52,237 bases of DNA. Origin: Caulobacter sp. (lineage in GTDB: Bacteria; Pseudomonadota; Alphaproteobacteria; Caulobacterales; Caulobacteraceae). Position 1 is the first letter of the stretch, and each line of letters begins with the position of its first letter. Below are positions 15,545 through 24,272 of the stretch, piece after piece. The stretch covers positions 1 to 52,237 of the forward strand of contig JAQGIK010000178.1 in assembly GCA_028291265.1 (NCBI GenBank), in the 5' to 3' direction. The notes below the pieces were generated by a model. The model saw only the letters and a list, made by a program, of their open reading frames with translations. It made no database searches and was not told the origin of the DNA. A program made the position numbers and the translations under genes.

Positions 15545-17644
15545 ATGCGCAAACCTGTCTTCTTCCTGGGCGCCAGCCTGCTGGCCCTCTCCCTGGCGGC
15601 TCCCGCCTTCGCCCAACAGGCTCCCGCGCCGGCGCCTGAGCCGGCTGACCCGGGCGACGTCTCCGAGGTCATCGTCACCGGTTCGCCCTTCGCCGTCTCG
15701 CTGGACACCGTCACCAGCAGCGTCAGCGTCGTCGGCCGCGACCAGCTCGACGTCGCCGCCCCCTCGGGCCTCGGCGACCTGCTGGCCGGCCAGCCCGGAC
15801 TGCGCTCGACCTTCTTCGGCCCCGGGGCCAGCCGGCCGGTGATCCGCGGCCTTTCCGGCCCCCGCGTGTTGGTGCTGCAGAACGGCGTCGGCCTGGTCGA
15901 CGCCAGCGCCCTGTCGCCCGACCACGCCGTCGCCTCCGACCCCGGCGAGGCCTCGCGCATCGAGGTGCTGCGCGGCCCCTCGACCCTGGCCTACGGCGGC
16001 AGCGGCATCGGCGGGGTGGTCAACATCATCGACGACCACATCCCCGACCATCTGCCCGACGGCGGCATCGACGGCCGTATCTCGGCCTCCGCCTCGACCG
16101 TCGACGAAGGCCGGTCGGTGTCCTTCGGCCTGCACGCCGCCAACGGCCCGGTGGTCTTCTCCCTCGACGGGGTTTCCCGCCGTTCGGAGGACTATGAGGT
16201 CCCGACCGCCCCGGTCAGCAACCGCCTGGCGCTCGCCGACGGCCTGACCGTCGATCCGCGCCGCACGGTGCGCAACACGGACCTCAAGCTCGACGCCTGG
16301 GGCCTCGGCGTCTCCTTCGTCACCGACGAGGGCTTCGTCGGCCTGGCCGTCAAACAGACCGACAGCCTCTACGGCGTGCCCTATCCGCAGATTCTCGCGC
16401 CGATCAACCCGGCCGACGAGGGCCCGGTGGCCATCGACCTGCACCAGACCCGCTTCGACTTCCGCACCGAGACCCCCTTCGTCCTCGGTCCCTTCAAGAC
16501 CATGCGCAGCTCGATCGGCTACGCCGACTACGAGCACGCCGAGGTGCTGCGCGACACCGGCGAGACCGGCACCCGCTTCCTGTCCAAAGGCGTCGAGGGC
16601 CGGGTCGAGTTCGTGCAGCGCGAGATCGGCCCGCTGAAGGGCGCCGTCGGCGTTCAGGGCCTCAGCCGCCAATTCGATTCGGTCGGCGACGAGGCCTCGG
16701 TGCCGCGGACCGACATCCAGGAACTGGGCGTCTTCACCCTGCAGCGCTTCGACTTCGAGACCTGGGGCGTCGACACCGGCCTGCGCCTCGACCGCCGCGA
16801 CCTGGACGCCGCCCTGGCCGGCCGCGTCGCCAGCGCCCCGGCCGCGTCCTACGGTCTGAACTGGATCTCGGCCGACAACGCGCCGAGCTTCACCAATGTC
16901 TCTGCCTCGCTGGGCGTGTTCATCAAGCCGGACGACCATCAGTTCTACGCCCTGACCGTGGCCCGCAACGCCCGCGCCCCGACCGAGGGCGAACTCTATT
17001 CGGACGGGCCGCACCCGGGCACCGGCGCCTTCGAGATCGGCGATCCGACCCTGCAGTCCGAAGCGGTGATCAGCGTCGAGGCCACCGGCCGCTGGACCTT
17101 CGACCGCGTCCGCGCCGAGGGCCACCTCTGGTACGCGGCCTACGACGGCTACATCGACCAGGTCCCGAACGGCGACGTCGAGGACGGCCTGCCGGTGTTC
17201 CGCTACCAGCAGAGCAACGCCAGCTTCCACGGCTTCGAACTGGAAGGGACCTGGGACCTGTGGACCGACGGCGGCCGCACCGTCTCGGCCCAGGTCGGCG
17301 CCGACTATGTGCGCGGCGAGACCGACGACGGCGTCCCGGCCCGCATCCCGCCCTGGTCGACGACCGGCAAGCTGATCTGGGAAAGCGACCTCATCGACGC
17401 CAATCTGGAGGTCCGCTATTCGGCCGGCCAGGACCGCGTCGCCGCCTTCGAACTGCCGACCGACAGCTACACCATGGTCAATCTCTACGCGGCCGTGAAG
17501 CCGTTCAAAAACCCCGACCTGCGGCTCTTCGCCGAGCTGCGCAACGCCACCGACGAGGCGGCGCGCGAGCACGTCAGCTTCCTGAAGGACATCGCGCCCC
17601 TGCCGGGCCGCTCGCTGCGGACCGGCGTGGCGTTCCGGTTCTAG
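15545..17644 (+). CDS. TonB-dependent receptor, ZnuD-like zinc receptor
   Basis: A 699-residue outer-membrane TonB-dependent receptor resembling ZnuD zinc receptors. Signal peptide MRKPVFFLGASLLALSLAAPAFAQ. The plug contains SEVIVTGSP (TonB-box region), ASRPVIRGLSGPRVLVLQNG, SPDHAVASDP and IEVLRGPSTLAYGGSGIGGVVNIID, a set typical of the ZnuD group. The barrel ends in LRTGVAFRF with terminal Phe. The ATG at 15545 follows GGAG; longer in-frame upstream reading has no signal peptide. Zinc is inferred from both the family resemblance and the Zur-type operator. Its stop overlaps the stop of the opposite-strand MaoC gene by 3 bases. Confidence 0.9.
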   Translation: MRKPVFFLGASLLALSLAAPAFAQQAPAPAPEPADPGDVSEVIVTGSPFAVSLDTVTSSVSVVGRDQLDVAAPSGLGDLLAGQPGLRSTFFGPGASRPVIRGLSGPRVLVLQNGVGLVDASALSPDHAVASDPGEASRIEVLRGPSTLAYGGSGIGGVVNIIDDHIPDHLPDGGIDGRISASASTVDEGRSVSFGLHAANGPVVFSLDGVSRRSEDYEVPTAPVSNRLALADGLTVDPRRTVRNTDLKLDAWGLGVSFVTDEGFVGLAVKQTDSLYGVPYPQILAPINPADEGPVAIDLHQTRFDFRTETPFVLGPFKTMRSSIGYADYEHAEVLRDTGETGTRFLSKGVEGRVEFVQREIGPLKGAVGVQGLSRQFDSVGDEASVPRTDIQELGVFTLQRFDFETWGVDTGLRLDRRDLDAALAGRVASAPAASYGLNWISADNAPSFTNVSASLGVFIKPDDHQFYALTVARNARAPTEGELYSDGPHPGTGAFEIGDPTLQSEAVISVEATGRWTFDRVRAEGHLWYAAYDGYIDQVPNGDVEDGLPVFRYQQSNASFHGFELEGTWDLWTDGGRTVSAQVGADYVRGETDDGVPARIPPWSTTGKLIWESDLIDANLEVRYSAGQDRVAAFELPTDSYTMVNLYAAVKPFKNPDLRLFAELRNATDEAAREHVSFLKDIAPLPGRSLRTGVAFRF

Positions 17645-18489
17645 CCGAGGACGGTCTTGCCGTTCTTGATCACCGTCACCCCGCGTTCCTTCACCCGGGC
17701 CTCGAAGGAGATGACATCGCCGTCCTGCCAGAGATCGACCGCGATGGTCTCGCCCGGAAACACCGGCGAGGAGAAGCGGACCTGGTGGCTCTTGATCCGG
17801 GCCGGATCGAAGCCCGCGTACTCCTGCAGCACCGCCCGGCAGGTGATGCCGTAGGTGCAGAGGCCATGCAGGATGGGGCGCGGAAAGCCGGCCATCTTGG
17901 CGATCTTCGGGTCCGAATGCAGCGGGTTGCGGTCGCCCGACAGCCGGTAGATCAGCGCCTGGTCGGGGCTGGTGGCGATCTCGACGGTCCTGTCGGGGGC
18001 GCGGGTGGGCACCTCGTGCGGCTCGGGCGCGCCGTCGGACGGGCCGCCGAAGTTGCCGTCGCCCCGCGCGAAGGTCGAGCCGGTCAGGGTGGCGATCTTC
18101 TCGCCGGTCTTCGCGTCCTTGAGGACGGTCTCGTTGTAGATGACCGCGCCCTTGTCGCCCTTGTCGTAGGCCCCGATGACGCGGCCCTCGGCGGTGATCC
18201 GGGCGTCGGTGGGAAAGGGAACATGGAACTCGCACTTCTGCTCGCCATGCACGACCATCAGGAAGTTGATCATCGAGCCGATCGCCGGCCCGGCCCCCCA
18301 GGCCACCACCGTGGCCATGGTCGGCACCGCCTTCAGCCCGCTCTCGTAGACGAAGGGCAGCTCGGTCTCGTTCATCGGGTCGCCGCCCAGGCCGATGCCC
18401 AGCGCGTAGAGCATGGTTTCGCGGTCGCCCCATTGGTAGGGCGCGGGCTCGCTGGTCAGCGACAGGATTTCCGGATAGCGGATCGGCAT
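17641..18489 (-). CDS. MaoC family (R)-specific enoyl-CoA hydratase, double hotdog
   Basis: A 282-residue two-hotdog MaoC-like dehydratase, like hydratase-2 of peroxisomal multifunctional enzyme 2, hydrating trans-2-enoyl-CoA to (R)-3-hydroxyacyl-CoA. The N-terminal half is the substrate-side hotdog (YQWGDRETMLYALGIG, VYESGLKAVPTMATVV). The C-terminal half holds the catalytic block YRLSGDRNPLHSDPKIAKMAGF with Asp and His, then ILHGLCTYGI. The start at 18489 (MPIRYPEI) matches the family; upstream residues of the open frame are not protein-like. It is divergent from sapC. A near-palindrome TTTGGTTCAATCAAA lies just upstream at 18503-18517 and may be an operator. Confidence 0.92.
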   Translation of the reverse strand: MPIRYPEILSLTSEPAPYQWGDRETMLYALGIGLGGDPMNETELPFVYESGLKAVPTMATVVAWGAGPAIGSMINFLMVVHGEQKCEFHVPFPTDARITAEGRVIGAYDKGDKGAVIYNETVLKDAKTGEKIATLTGSTFARGDGNFGGPSDGAPEPHEVPTRAPDRTVEIATSPDQALIYRLSGDRNPLHSDPKIAKMAGFPRPILHGLCTYGITCRAVLQEYAGFDPARIKSHQVRFSSPVFPGETIAVDLWQDGDVISFEARVKERGVTVIKNGKTVLG

Positions 18490-18662
18490 GGACGTCTCCC
18501 TCTTTGGTTCAATCAAAGCGCGTTGACGCGGGGTCGGGCAAGAGGCCGCAGGGTGAGAAGATCGCCTGACGGGCGGGCGCGATTGCCGGGTTCCGCTCAA
18601 TCGGATAGAAGCGCCGCTCCAATCCTTTCCGGCCAACGAGCCGCTGACAGCCAGAGTCTCTA

Positions 18663-19463
18663 ATGGAAACGTCCACCGTCACCAACGTCAGCCCGGTCGC
18701 CGGCAACGTCCTGTTCTACAACTCGCCCGAACCGCTGAGCAAAGAGATGCACGGCAAGATGGGCGTGAAGCAGCTGGCGGGGCCGTTCGCCTTCGCCGCC
18801 CAGGGCCATGTCGTGCCGCTGACCGTCGCCGAATTCCAGTTCGCGGCCCTTTGCTTCCCGATCATCTTCGCCGGTGAGCAGCGCCAGCCGCTGGCCGTCC
18901 TCGGCATCAACCCGGGCGACAACCTGTTCGTCGACGAGACCGGCCTGTTCGCCAACGGCGTCTACGTCCCGGCCTACGTCCGCCGCTATCCCTTCGTCCT
19001 GGCCCAGGACGAGGCGCAGGGCCGGATGATCGTCTGCATCGAGCGCGGCGCCGAAATGTTCGCCGAGACCGGCTTCGACGTGCCGCTGTTCGACGAGGCC
19101 GGTGAGCCCAGCACCTACACCCAGAACGCCATCAAGTTCTGCGAGGACTTCGAAGGCGAGCGCCGCCGCACCGAGAACTTCGTCAACCTGATCAAGGAAC
19201 TGGACCTGCTGGAAACCAAGCAGGCCACCTTCACCCCGACCAACCCCGACGGCACCCAGGGCGCCACCGTGGTCATCGCCGAGTACTTCGCCGTCTCGGA
19301 AGAGAAGATCCGCGGCCTCTCGGCCGAGAAGCTGGTCGAGCTGCGCGACAATGGCGCGCTCGAGCGCATCTACAACCACCTGACCAGCCTGGCCGGCTGG
19401 GACCGCCTGGTGGCCATCGCCTCCGAGAAGGCCTCGAAGCTGGCCACCGCCGGCAACGCCTAG
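18663..19463 (+). CDS. SapC family protein
   Basis: A 266-residue SapC-family protein (named after Campylobacter S-layer genes). Diagnostic stretches are VLFYNSPEPLSKEMHGKMGV near the N-terminus, HVVPLTVAEFQFAALCFPIIF, VNGVYVPAYVRRYPF-like NGVYVPAYVRRYPFVL, and AIKFCEDFE. It has no signal peptide or membrane helix. Members are frequent in Caulobacterales and sphingomonads and are often found near TonB receptors, but biochemical function is not established. A GAGTC (CcrM-type GANTC) lies just before the ATG. A strong terminator follows. Confidence 0.93.
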   Translation: METSTVTNVSPVAGNVLFYNSPEPLSKEMHGKMGVKQLAGPFAFAAQGHVVPLTVAEFQFAALCFPIIFAGEQRQPLAVLGINPGDNLFVDETGLFANGVYVPAYVRRYPFVLAQDEAQGRMIVCIERGAEMFAETGFDVPLFDEAGEPSTYTQNAIKFCEDFEGERRRTENFVNLIKELDLLETKQATFTPTNPDGTQGATVVIAEYFAVSEEKIRGLSAEKLVELRDNGALERIYNHLTSLAGWDRLVAIASEKASKLATAGNA

Positions 19464-19470
19464 GACTACG

Positions 19471-19500
19471 GGGGCCGGTTGAAAGACCGGCCCCGTTTCT
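19471..19500 (+). terminator. Terminator after sapC
   Basis: GGGGCCGGT (19471-19479) and ACCGGCCCC (19486-19494) form a perfect 9-bp stem with a 6-base loop, followed by GTTTCT. It lies in the convergent junction with the MaoC-like gene, overlapping that gene's stop region. Confidence 0.8.
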
Positions 19501-19891
19501 ATCGAGCGAAGACGCTCCGGGTCAGGCAGCTGAACACCAGCCGCCCGGCTTCATCCAAGAGGTCGTGCTGGGCGATGATGATGCCCTTGCCCTCGCCGAC
19601 CGCGTCCTTGCCCATCACCGTCATCCGCCCGCGCAGCAGTTCGCCGGGCGGCGGGTTGCGGCTCCAGCGCATGGCGTCGACCCCCAGCCGCTTGGTCTGG
19701 GCCCAGCGGTCGCCGGCCTCCAGTTCCAGCCTGGACCAGATGGCGTAGACCATCGCGTCCGGCGCCCCGTTGGCCTTGTCCCAGCCGGGGGCGAAGGCGG
19801 CGATGAAGTGGTCGATGGCCTCGGCGTTGACCGCGGTGACGCCAAGCGAGTGAACCTGTCCGATTTCGAAGTCGTCGAAGGAGGCGGGCAT
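19499..19891 (-). CDS. MaoC-like hotdog protein lacking catalytic pair
   Basis: A 130-residue protein with a MaoC-like hotdog start (FDDFEIGQVHSLGVTAVNAEAIDHFIAAF) and end (IIAQHDLLDEAGRLVFSCLTRSVF). The region where active members carry PxHxD after the first helix reads APGWDKANGAPDAMVYAIWSR, with no Asp-His pair, so hydratase activity is doubtful. It may be a thioesterase-like or binding protein, or a regulatory or stabilising partner. It lies 8 bases downstream of the reductase gene on the same strand, so both are probably one transcript. Confidence 0.8.
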   Translation of the reverse strand: MPASFDDFEIGQVHSLGVTAVNAEAIDHFIAAFAPGWDKANGAPDAMVYAIWSRLELEAGDRWAQTKRLGVDAMRWSRNPPPGELLRGRMTVMGKDAVGEGKGIIIAQHDLLDEAGRLVFSCLTRSVFAR

Positions 19892-19899
19892 CTATCCTC

Positions 19900-20913
<1,014 letters not shown>

Positions 20914-21006
20914 CTGCGTCCTCCCGTTTGCGCCACAGTGAGGGGTTGGCGGTGGGGAAGTCGAGGGGCATTTGCCGCACCCCCGTCCTCGGTCCATATA
21001 GTCGCC

Positions 21007-23121
21007 ATGCGCCTGCTGATCGCCGTCCTCGCCCTTCTGCTCGCGGCCCCGGCCATGGCCGCCCCCGCATTCGCAGCAGAGGTGAATACCGGCCACCTGA
21101 AGATCGAGCTGGTCGCCCAGGACGCCACGGTCGCGCCAGGCGCGACCGCCTATGTCGCTCTGCGCCAGGACATCGACGCCGGCTGGCACACCTACTGGCG
21201 CAATCCCGGCGACAGCGGCGAGCCGCCCAAGCTGACCTGGACCCTGCCGGCCGGCTGGAAGGCCGGCGAGTTCGTCTGGGCGACGCCGAAGACCCTGCCG
21301 TTCGGCCCGCTGACCAACTACGGCTATTCGGGCGAGGTCATTTTGCCGGTTCCGATCGAGGTTCCGGCCAATGCCAAGCCGGGCCCGGTGACGCTCGAGG
21401 CCGCCGTCGATGTGCTGGTCTGCGAGAAGATCTGTATCCCCGAGAGCGGCAAGGTCTCGGTCACCCTGACCGTCGCCGACGGCGCGCCGATGCCCGACGC
21501 CAAGTGGGGCGCAGCCGTCGCCGATGCACTTGCCGCTGCGCCCAAGCCGGCCGGGCTGACGGCCGCGTTCCAGAACGGCAAGGCCCTGACCCTGACCGTC
21601 GCCGGCGGGCCGCTGAAGGGCGCCGACATGACCGGGGCCTGGTTCTTCCCCTTCCAGGGCGTCTGGATCGATCACGCCCAGGCCCAGACCGCCGAGCGTG
21701 GCAGTGACGGCCTGACCCTGACGCTGACCCCCGGCTACGCCTTCGAGGCCGGCAAGCCGCCGGCCGTCATGGATGGCGTGCTGGTGGTCGGGGGCAAGGC
21801 CTACGAGATTTCCGCCACGCCGGGTGCGCCGCCGGCCGGGGTGTCGGGCCTCGGGCCGGTAGCGGTCGCCAAGGGCGAGGCCGCGCCGGCCGGGGTCGCG
21901 CCGAAGACCGGCCTGCTGATCGCCGCCCTGACCGCCTTCCTCGGCGGGCTGATCCTCAACCTGATGCCCTGCGTCTTCCCGGTGCTGTCGATGAAGGCCG
22001 CCTCCCTGGCGGGCCACGCGCACGATGCGCGGGCCACGCGACTGCAGGGCCTGGCTTACGGGGCCGGGGTCGTCGCCACCTTCCTGATCCTGGCCGGGGT
22101 GCTGATCGCGCTGCAGTTGGCCGGACAACAGGTCGGCTGGGGCTTCCAGCTGCAGTCGCCGCCGGTGGTCGGGGTGCTGGGCCTGTTGATGCTGGCCGTG
22201 GCCCTCAACATGTCCGGCGTCTTCGAGATCGGGGCCAGCGTCCAGGGCGTGGGATCCGGCCTCGCGGCCAAGGGCGGGCTCGGCGGCGCCTTCTTCACCG
22301 GTGTGCTGGCCGTCGTGGTGGCCAGTCCCTGCACCGCGCCCTTCATGGCTTCGGCGCTCGGCTTCACGCTCGGCCAGCCGCCGGTCATCGTGCTGGCGGT
22401 GTTCCTGGCCTTGAGTCTGGGCTTCGCGGCTCCCTTCGTGGCCCTGGCCTTCGCCCCGGCCCTGCTGCGGCTGCTGCCCCGGCCCGGGGCCTGGATGGAC
22501 ACCCTGCGCAAGGTGCTGGCCTTCCCGATGTACGGGGCGGCGGCCTGGCTGCTCTGGGTGCTGTCGCAGCAGACCGACGCGCCGGGCCTGGCCCTGGCCC
22601 TGATGGGCCTGCTGCTCGGCGCCTTCGCCCTCTGGATCTGGGGTCTGGGACCGAAACTGTGGCGTCAGGGCCTGGCCCTGCTGCTGCTGGTCGGCGCCGT
22701 GGCGCTGGTCCTGCAGCCGGGTTCGGCGGCGCAAACTCCGGCGGGGGAGACGGCCTCGGCCGCCGACCTGCCGTCGGAGGCCTGGTCGCCGGAGCGGGTG
22801 GCGGCGCTGCGGGCCGAGGGCAGGGTGGTGTTCGTCAACTTCACCGCCGCCTGGTGCGTCAGTTGCCAGGTCAACGACAAGGTCGCCCTCTCCACCGACG
22901 AGGTCGCCAAGGCCCTGACCGCGGCCAACGGCGTCTACCTCAAGGCCGACTGGACCAACCGCAATCCGCAGATCGCCGCCGCCCTGGCCGAGCACGGCCG
23001 GGCCGGGGTGCCGCTCTATCTGGTCTACGGGCCCGGCTCGGAAACGCCGCAAATCCTGCCCCAGCTGCTGACGCCCGGCATGGTCGCCGAGGCGCTCGCC
23101 AAGGCTGCCAAACAACCATGA
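21007..23121 (+). CDS. DsbD/ScsB-type thiol:disulfide reductase
   Basis: A 704-residue inner-membrane protein that carries electrons from cytoplasmic thioredoxin to periplasmic thiol proteins. Order: signal peptide (to about residue 24), periplasmic N-domain (DsbD alpha-like; cysteines in LVCEKICIPESG), a central DsbD transmembrane domain with the redox cysteines in LMPCVFPVLSMK and VASPCTAPFMAS, then a C-terminal thioredoxin domain with the AAWCVSCQVN active site. The large N-domain favours the ScsB subtype over classical DsbD. It overlaps by 4 bases (ATGA) with the downstream redoxin gene, its probable substrate. Confidence 0.94.
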   Translation: MRLLIAVLALLLAAPAMAAPAFAAEVNTGHLKIELVAQDATVAPGATAYVALRQDIDAGWHTYWRNPGDSGEPPKLTWTLPAGWKAGEFVWATPKTLPFGPLTNYGYSGEVILPVPIEVPANAKPGPVTLEAAVDVLVCEKICIPESGKVSVTLTVADGAPMPDAKWGAAVADALAAAPKPAGLTAAFQNGKALTLTVAGGPLKGADMTGAWFFPFQGVWIDHAQAQTAERGSDGLTLTLTPGYAFEAGKPPAVMDGVLVVGGKAYEISATPGAPPAGVSGLGPVAVAKGEAAPAGVAPKTGLLIAALTAFLGGLILNLMPCVFPVLSMKAASLAGHAHDARATRLQGLAYGAGVVATFLILAGVLIALQLAGQQVGWGFQLQSPPVVGVLGLLMLAVALNMSGVFEIGASVQGVGSGLAAKGGLGGAFFTGVLAVVVASPCTAPFMASALGFTLGQPPVIVLAVFLALSLGFAAPFVALAFAPALLRLLPRPGAWMDTLRKVLAFPMYGAAAWLLWVLSQQTDAPGLALALMGLLLGAFALWIWGLGPKLWRQGLALLLLVGAVALVLQPGSAAQTPAGETASAADLPSEAWSPERVAALRAEGRVVFVNFTAAWCVSCQVNDKVALSTDEVAKALTAANGVYLKADWTNRNPQIAAALAEHGRAGVPLYLVYGPGSETPQILPQLLTPGMVAEALAKAAKQP

Positions 23122-23723
23122 CCCTCAACCGACGCATCGTCCTGACCGCCGCCCTGGCCCTGCCGGCGCTCGGCCTTCCGGGTCTGGCCCTGGCCAGGCC
23201 CGCGCCCGACTTCGCGATCAAGGACGCCGACGGAAGGCTACGCACCCTGTCGGAGTTCAAGGGCCGCATCGTCGTGCTTGAGTGGCTGAACCGCGCCTGC
23301 CCCTACACCCAGAAGCACTACCACGGGAACATGCAGGGCCTGCAGGTCTCGGCGACGCGGGACGGGGCGGTCTGGCTCAGCGTCTGTTCCTCCGGGAACT
23401 GGCAGCCCGGGCATTGGTCCAGCGGCGAGGCGGCCAAACGCTGGATGAAGAAGAACGGCTCGGCGGCCAGCGCCCTGCTGCTCGACGAGGACGGGGTCAT
23501 GGGCCAGGCCTACGGGGCGAAGACGACGCCGAACATGTACGTCATCGATCCGGCCGGCCAGCTGGTCTACCAGGGCGCCATCGACGACGTGCCGACCAGC
23601 AAGGTCGAGGACATCGGGCGGGCGAACAACCTGGTGGCGGCCGCGCTGGCCGATGTGCACGCCGGCCGGCCGGTGCGCACGCCGTTCAGCCAGCCCTACG
23701 GCTGCGGCATCAAGTACGGTTAA
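23118..23723 (+). CDS. Secreted redoxin / peroxiredoxin-like thioredoxin-fold protein
   Basis: A 201-residue exported thioredoxin-fold protein. The N-terminus (MTLNRRIVLTAALALPALGLPGLALA) carries an RR-type signal that may be Tat or Sec. The core DFAIKDADGRLRTLSEFKGRIVVLEW leads to the active site NRACPYTQKHYHGNM, a CPYT rather than CxxC motif, then TPNMYVIDPAGQLVYQGAIDD. A second Cys is in the terminal PYGCGIKY. This layout fits the AhpC/TSA-like group with a peroxidatic and a C-terminal resolving Cys. The 4-base overlap with the DsbD-like gene implies that reductase keeps it reduced in the periplasm. Confidence 0.88.
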   Translation: MTLNRRIVLTAALALPALGLPGLALARPAPDFAIKDADGRLRTLSEFKGRIVVLEWLNRACPYTQKHYHGNMQGLQVSATRDGAVWLSVCSSGNWQPGHWSSGEAAKRWMKKNGSAASALLLDEDGVMGQAYGAKTTPNMYVIDPAGQLVYQGAIDDVPTSKVEDIGRANNLVAAALADVHAGRPVRTPFSQPYGCGIKYG

Positions 23724-24184
23724 ACCGGCGGCGCGGGCGGGGCGGTGATGACCTCGACATTGTCGCGCAGCAGGTAGGAAAGGTCGGTCAGGGCGGCGTC
23801 GCGGGCGCTGGGGTTGGCGGCCTCTTCCACCGCCTTCAGCTTCAGCGGCAGGTCTTCGCTGATGCCGCGCAGGATGCATTTGAGGTCGCCGTCCGTGCCG
23901 CGTTCCTTGAGGGTGACGTGGCCCTTCATGTCGAGGGCGGCCAGTTCGCCGAGCTCGCCCTTGAGGGTCGCGAATGCGGGGCCGGGGAGGGGCTTGCCCT
24001 TCCAGTCCAGCACCTCGGTGCGCAGCTTGCCGGCCCGGGCGACGATGTCGGCGAACAGCGGCTCGGTGGTCAGTGGCGAAGCGGGGGCCATGGCGACGGC
24101 CGGGGCGGGCGGCGGGGTGTCTCCAGCCCCGCCCCAGGAGGCGAGCCAGAGCATGGAGGCGGCGGCGACGGCTTCGCAGGACAT
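23720..24184 (-). CDS. Hypothetical exported protein
   Basis: A 154-residue protein that I do not recognise. The first ~28 residues are hydrophobic (MSCEAVAAASMLWLASWGGAG) followed by a Pro/Ala-rich linker, compatible with export. The remainder is a compact soluble region (EPLFADIVARAGKLRTEVLDWKGKPLPG, then a helical LKLKAVEEAANPSARDAALTDLSYLL). The single conserved-looking Cys is in LKCILRG. Its stop overlaps that of the redoxin gene on the opposite strand. Codon use looks normal, so it is probably a genuine gene. Confidence 0.72.
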   Translation of the reverse strand: MSCEAVAAASMLWLASWGGAGDTPPPAPAVAMAPASPLTTEPLFADIVARAGKLRTEVLDWKGKPLPGPAFATLKGELGELAALDMKGHVTLKERGTDGDLKCILRGISEDLPLKLKAVEEAANPSARDAALTDLSYLLRDNVEVITAPPAPPV

Positions 24185-24239
24185 GGCGATCCCTTCGTGG
24201 GGGCGTTACTAGAAGGAACGCGAACCATGCCCCAGCATG

Positions 24240-24256
24240 GTAAACGCGCCGTTTAC
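24240..24256. promoter_or_regulatory. Palindrome directly upstream of pgi
   Basis: GTAAACG-CGC-CGTTTAC is a perfect 7-3-7 inverted repeat ending 16 bases before the preferred pgi start. It could be a LacI-type operator (AAACG...CGTTT arms). Confidence 0.45.
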
Positions 24257-24272
24257 ATTTGCCGGAACCCTC

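Noticed and set aside
14651..18433. A 1260-residue minus-strand open frame
   Set aside because: It is an accident of high GC: only its two ends coincide with real genes (PAP2 phosphatase), while the middle is the antisense of the ZnuD-like receptor and low-complexity in composition.
18503..18517. TTTGGTTCAATCAAA near-palindrome upstream of the MaoC gene as a firm operator
   Set aside because: It has one mismatch and lies very near the start codon; mentioned under the gene but not strong enough as a separate site.
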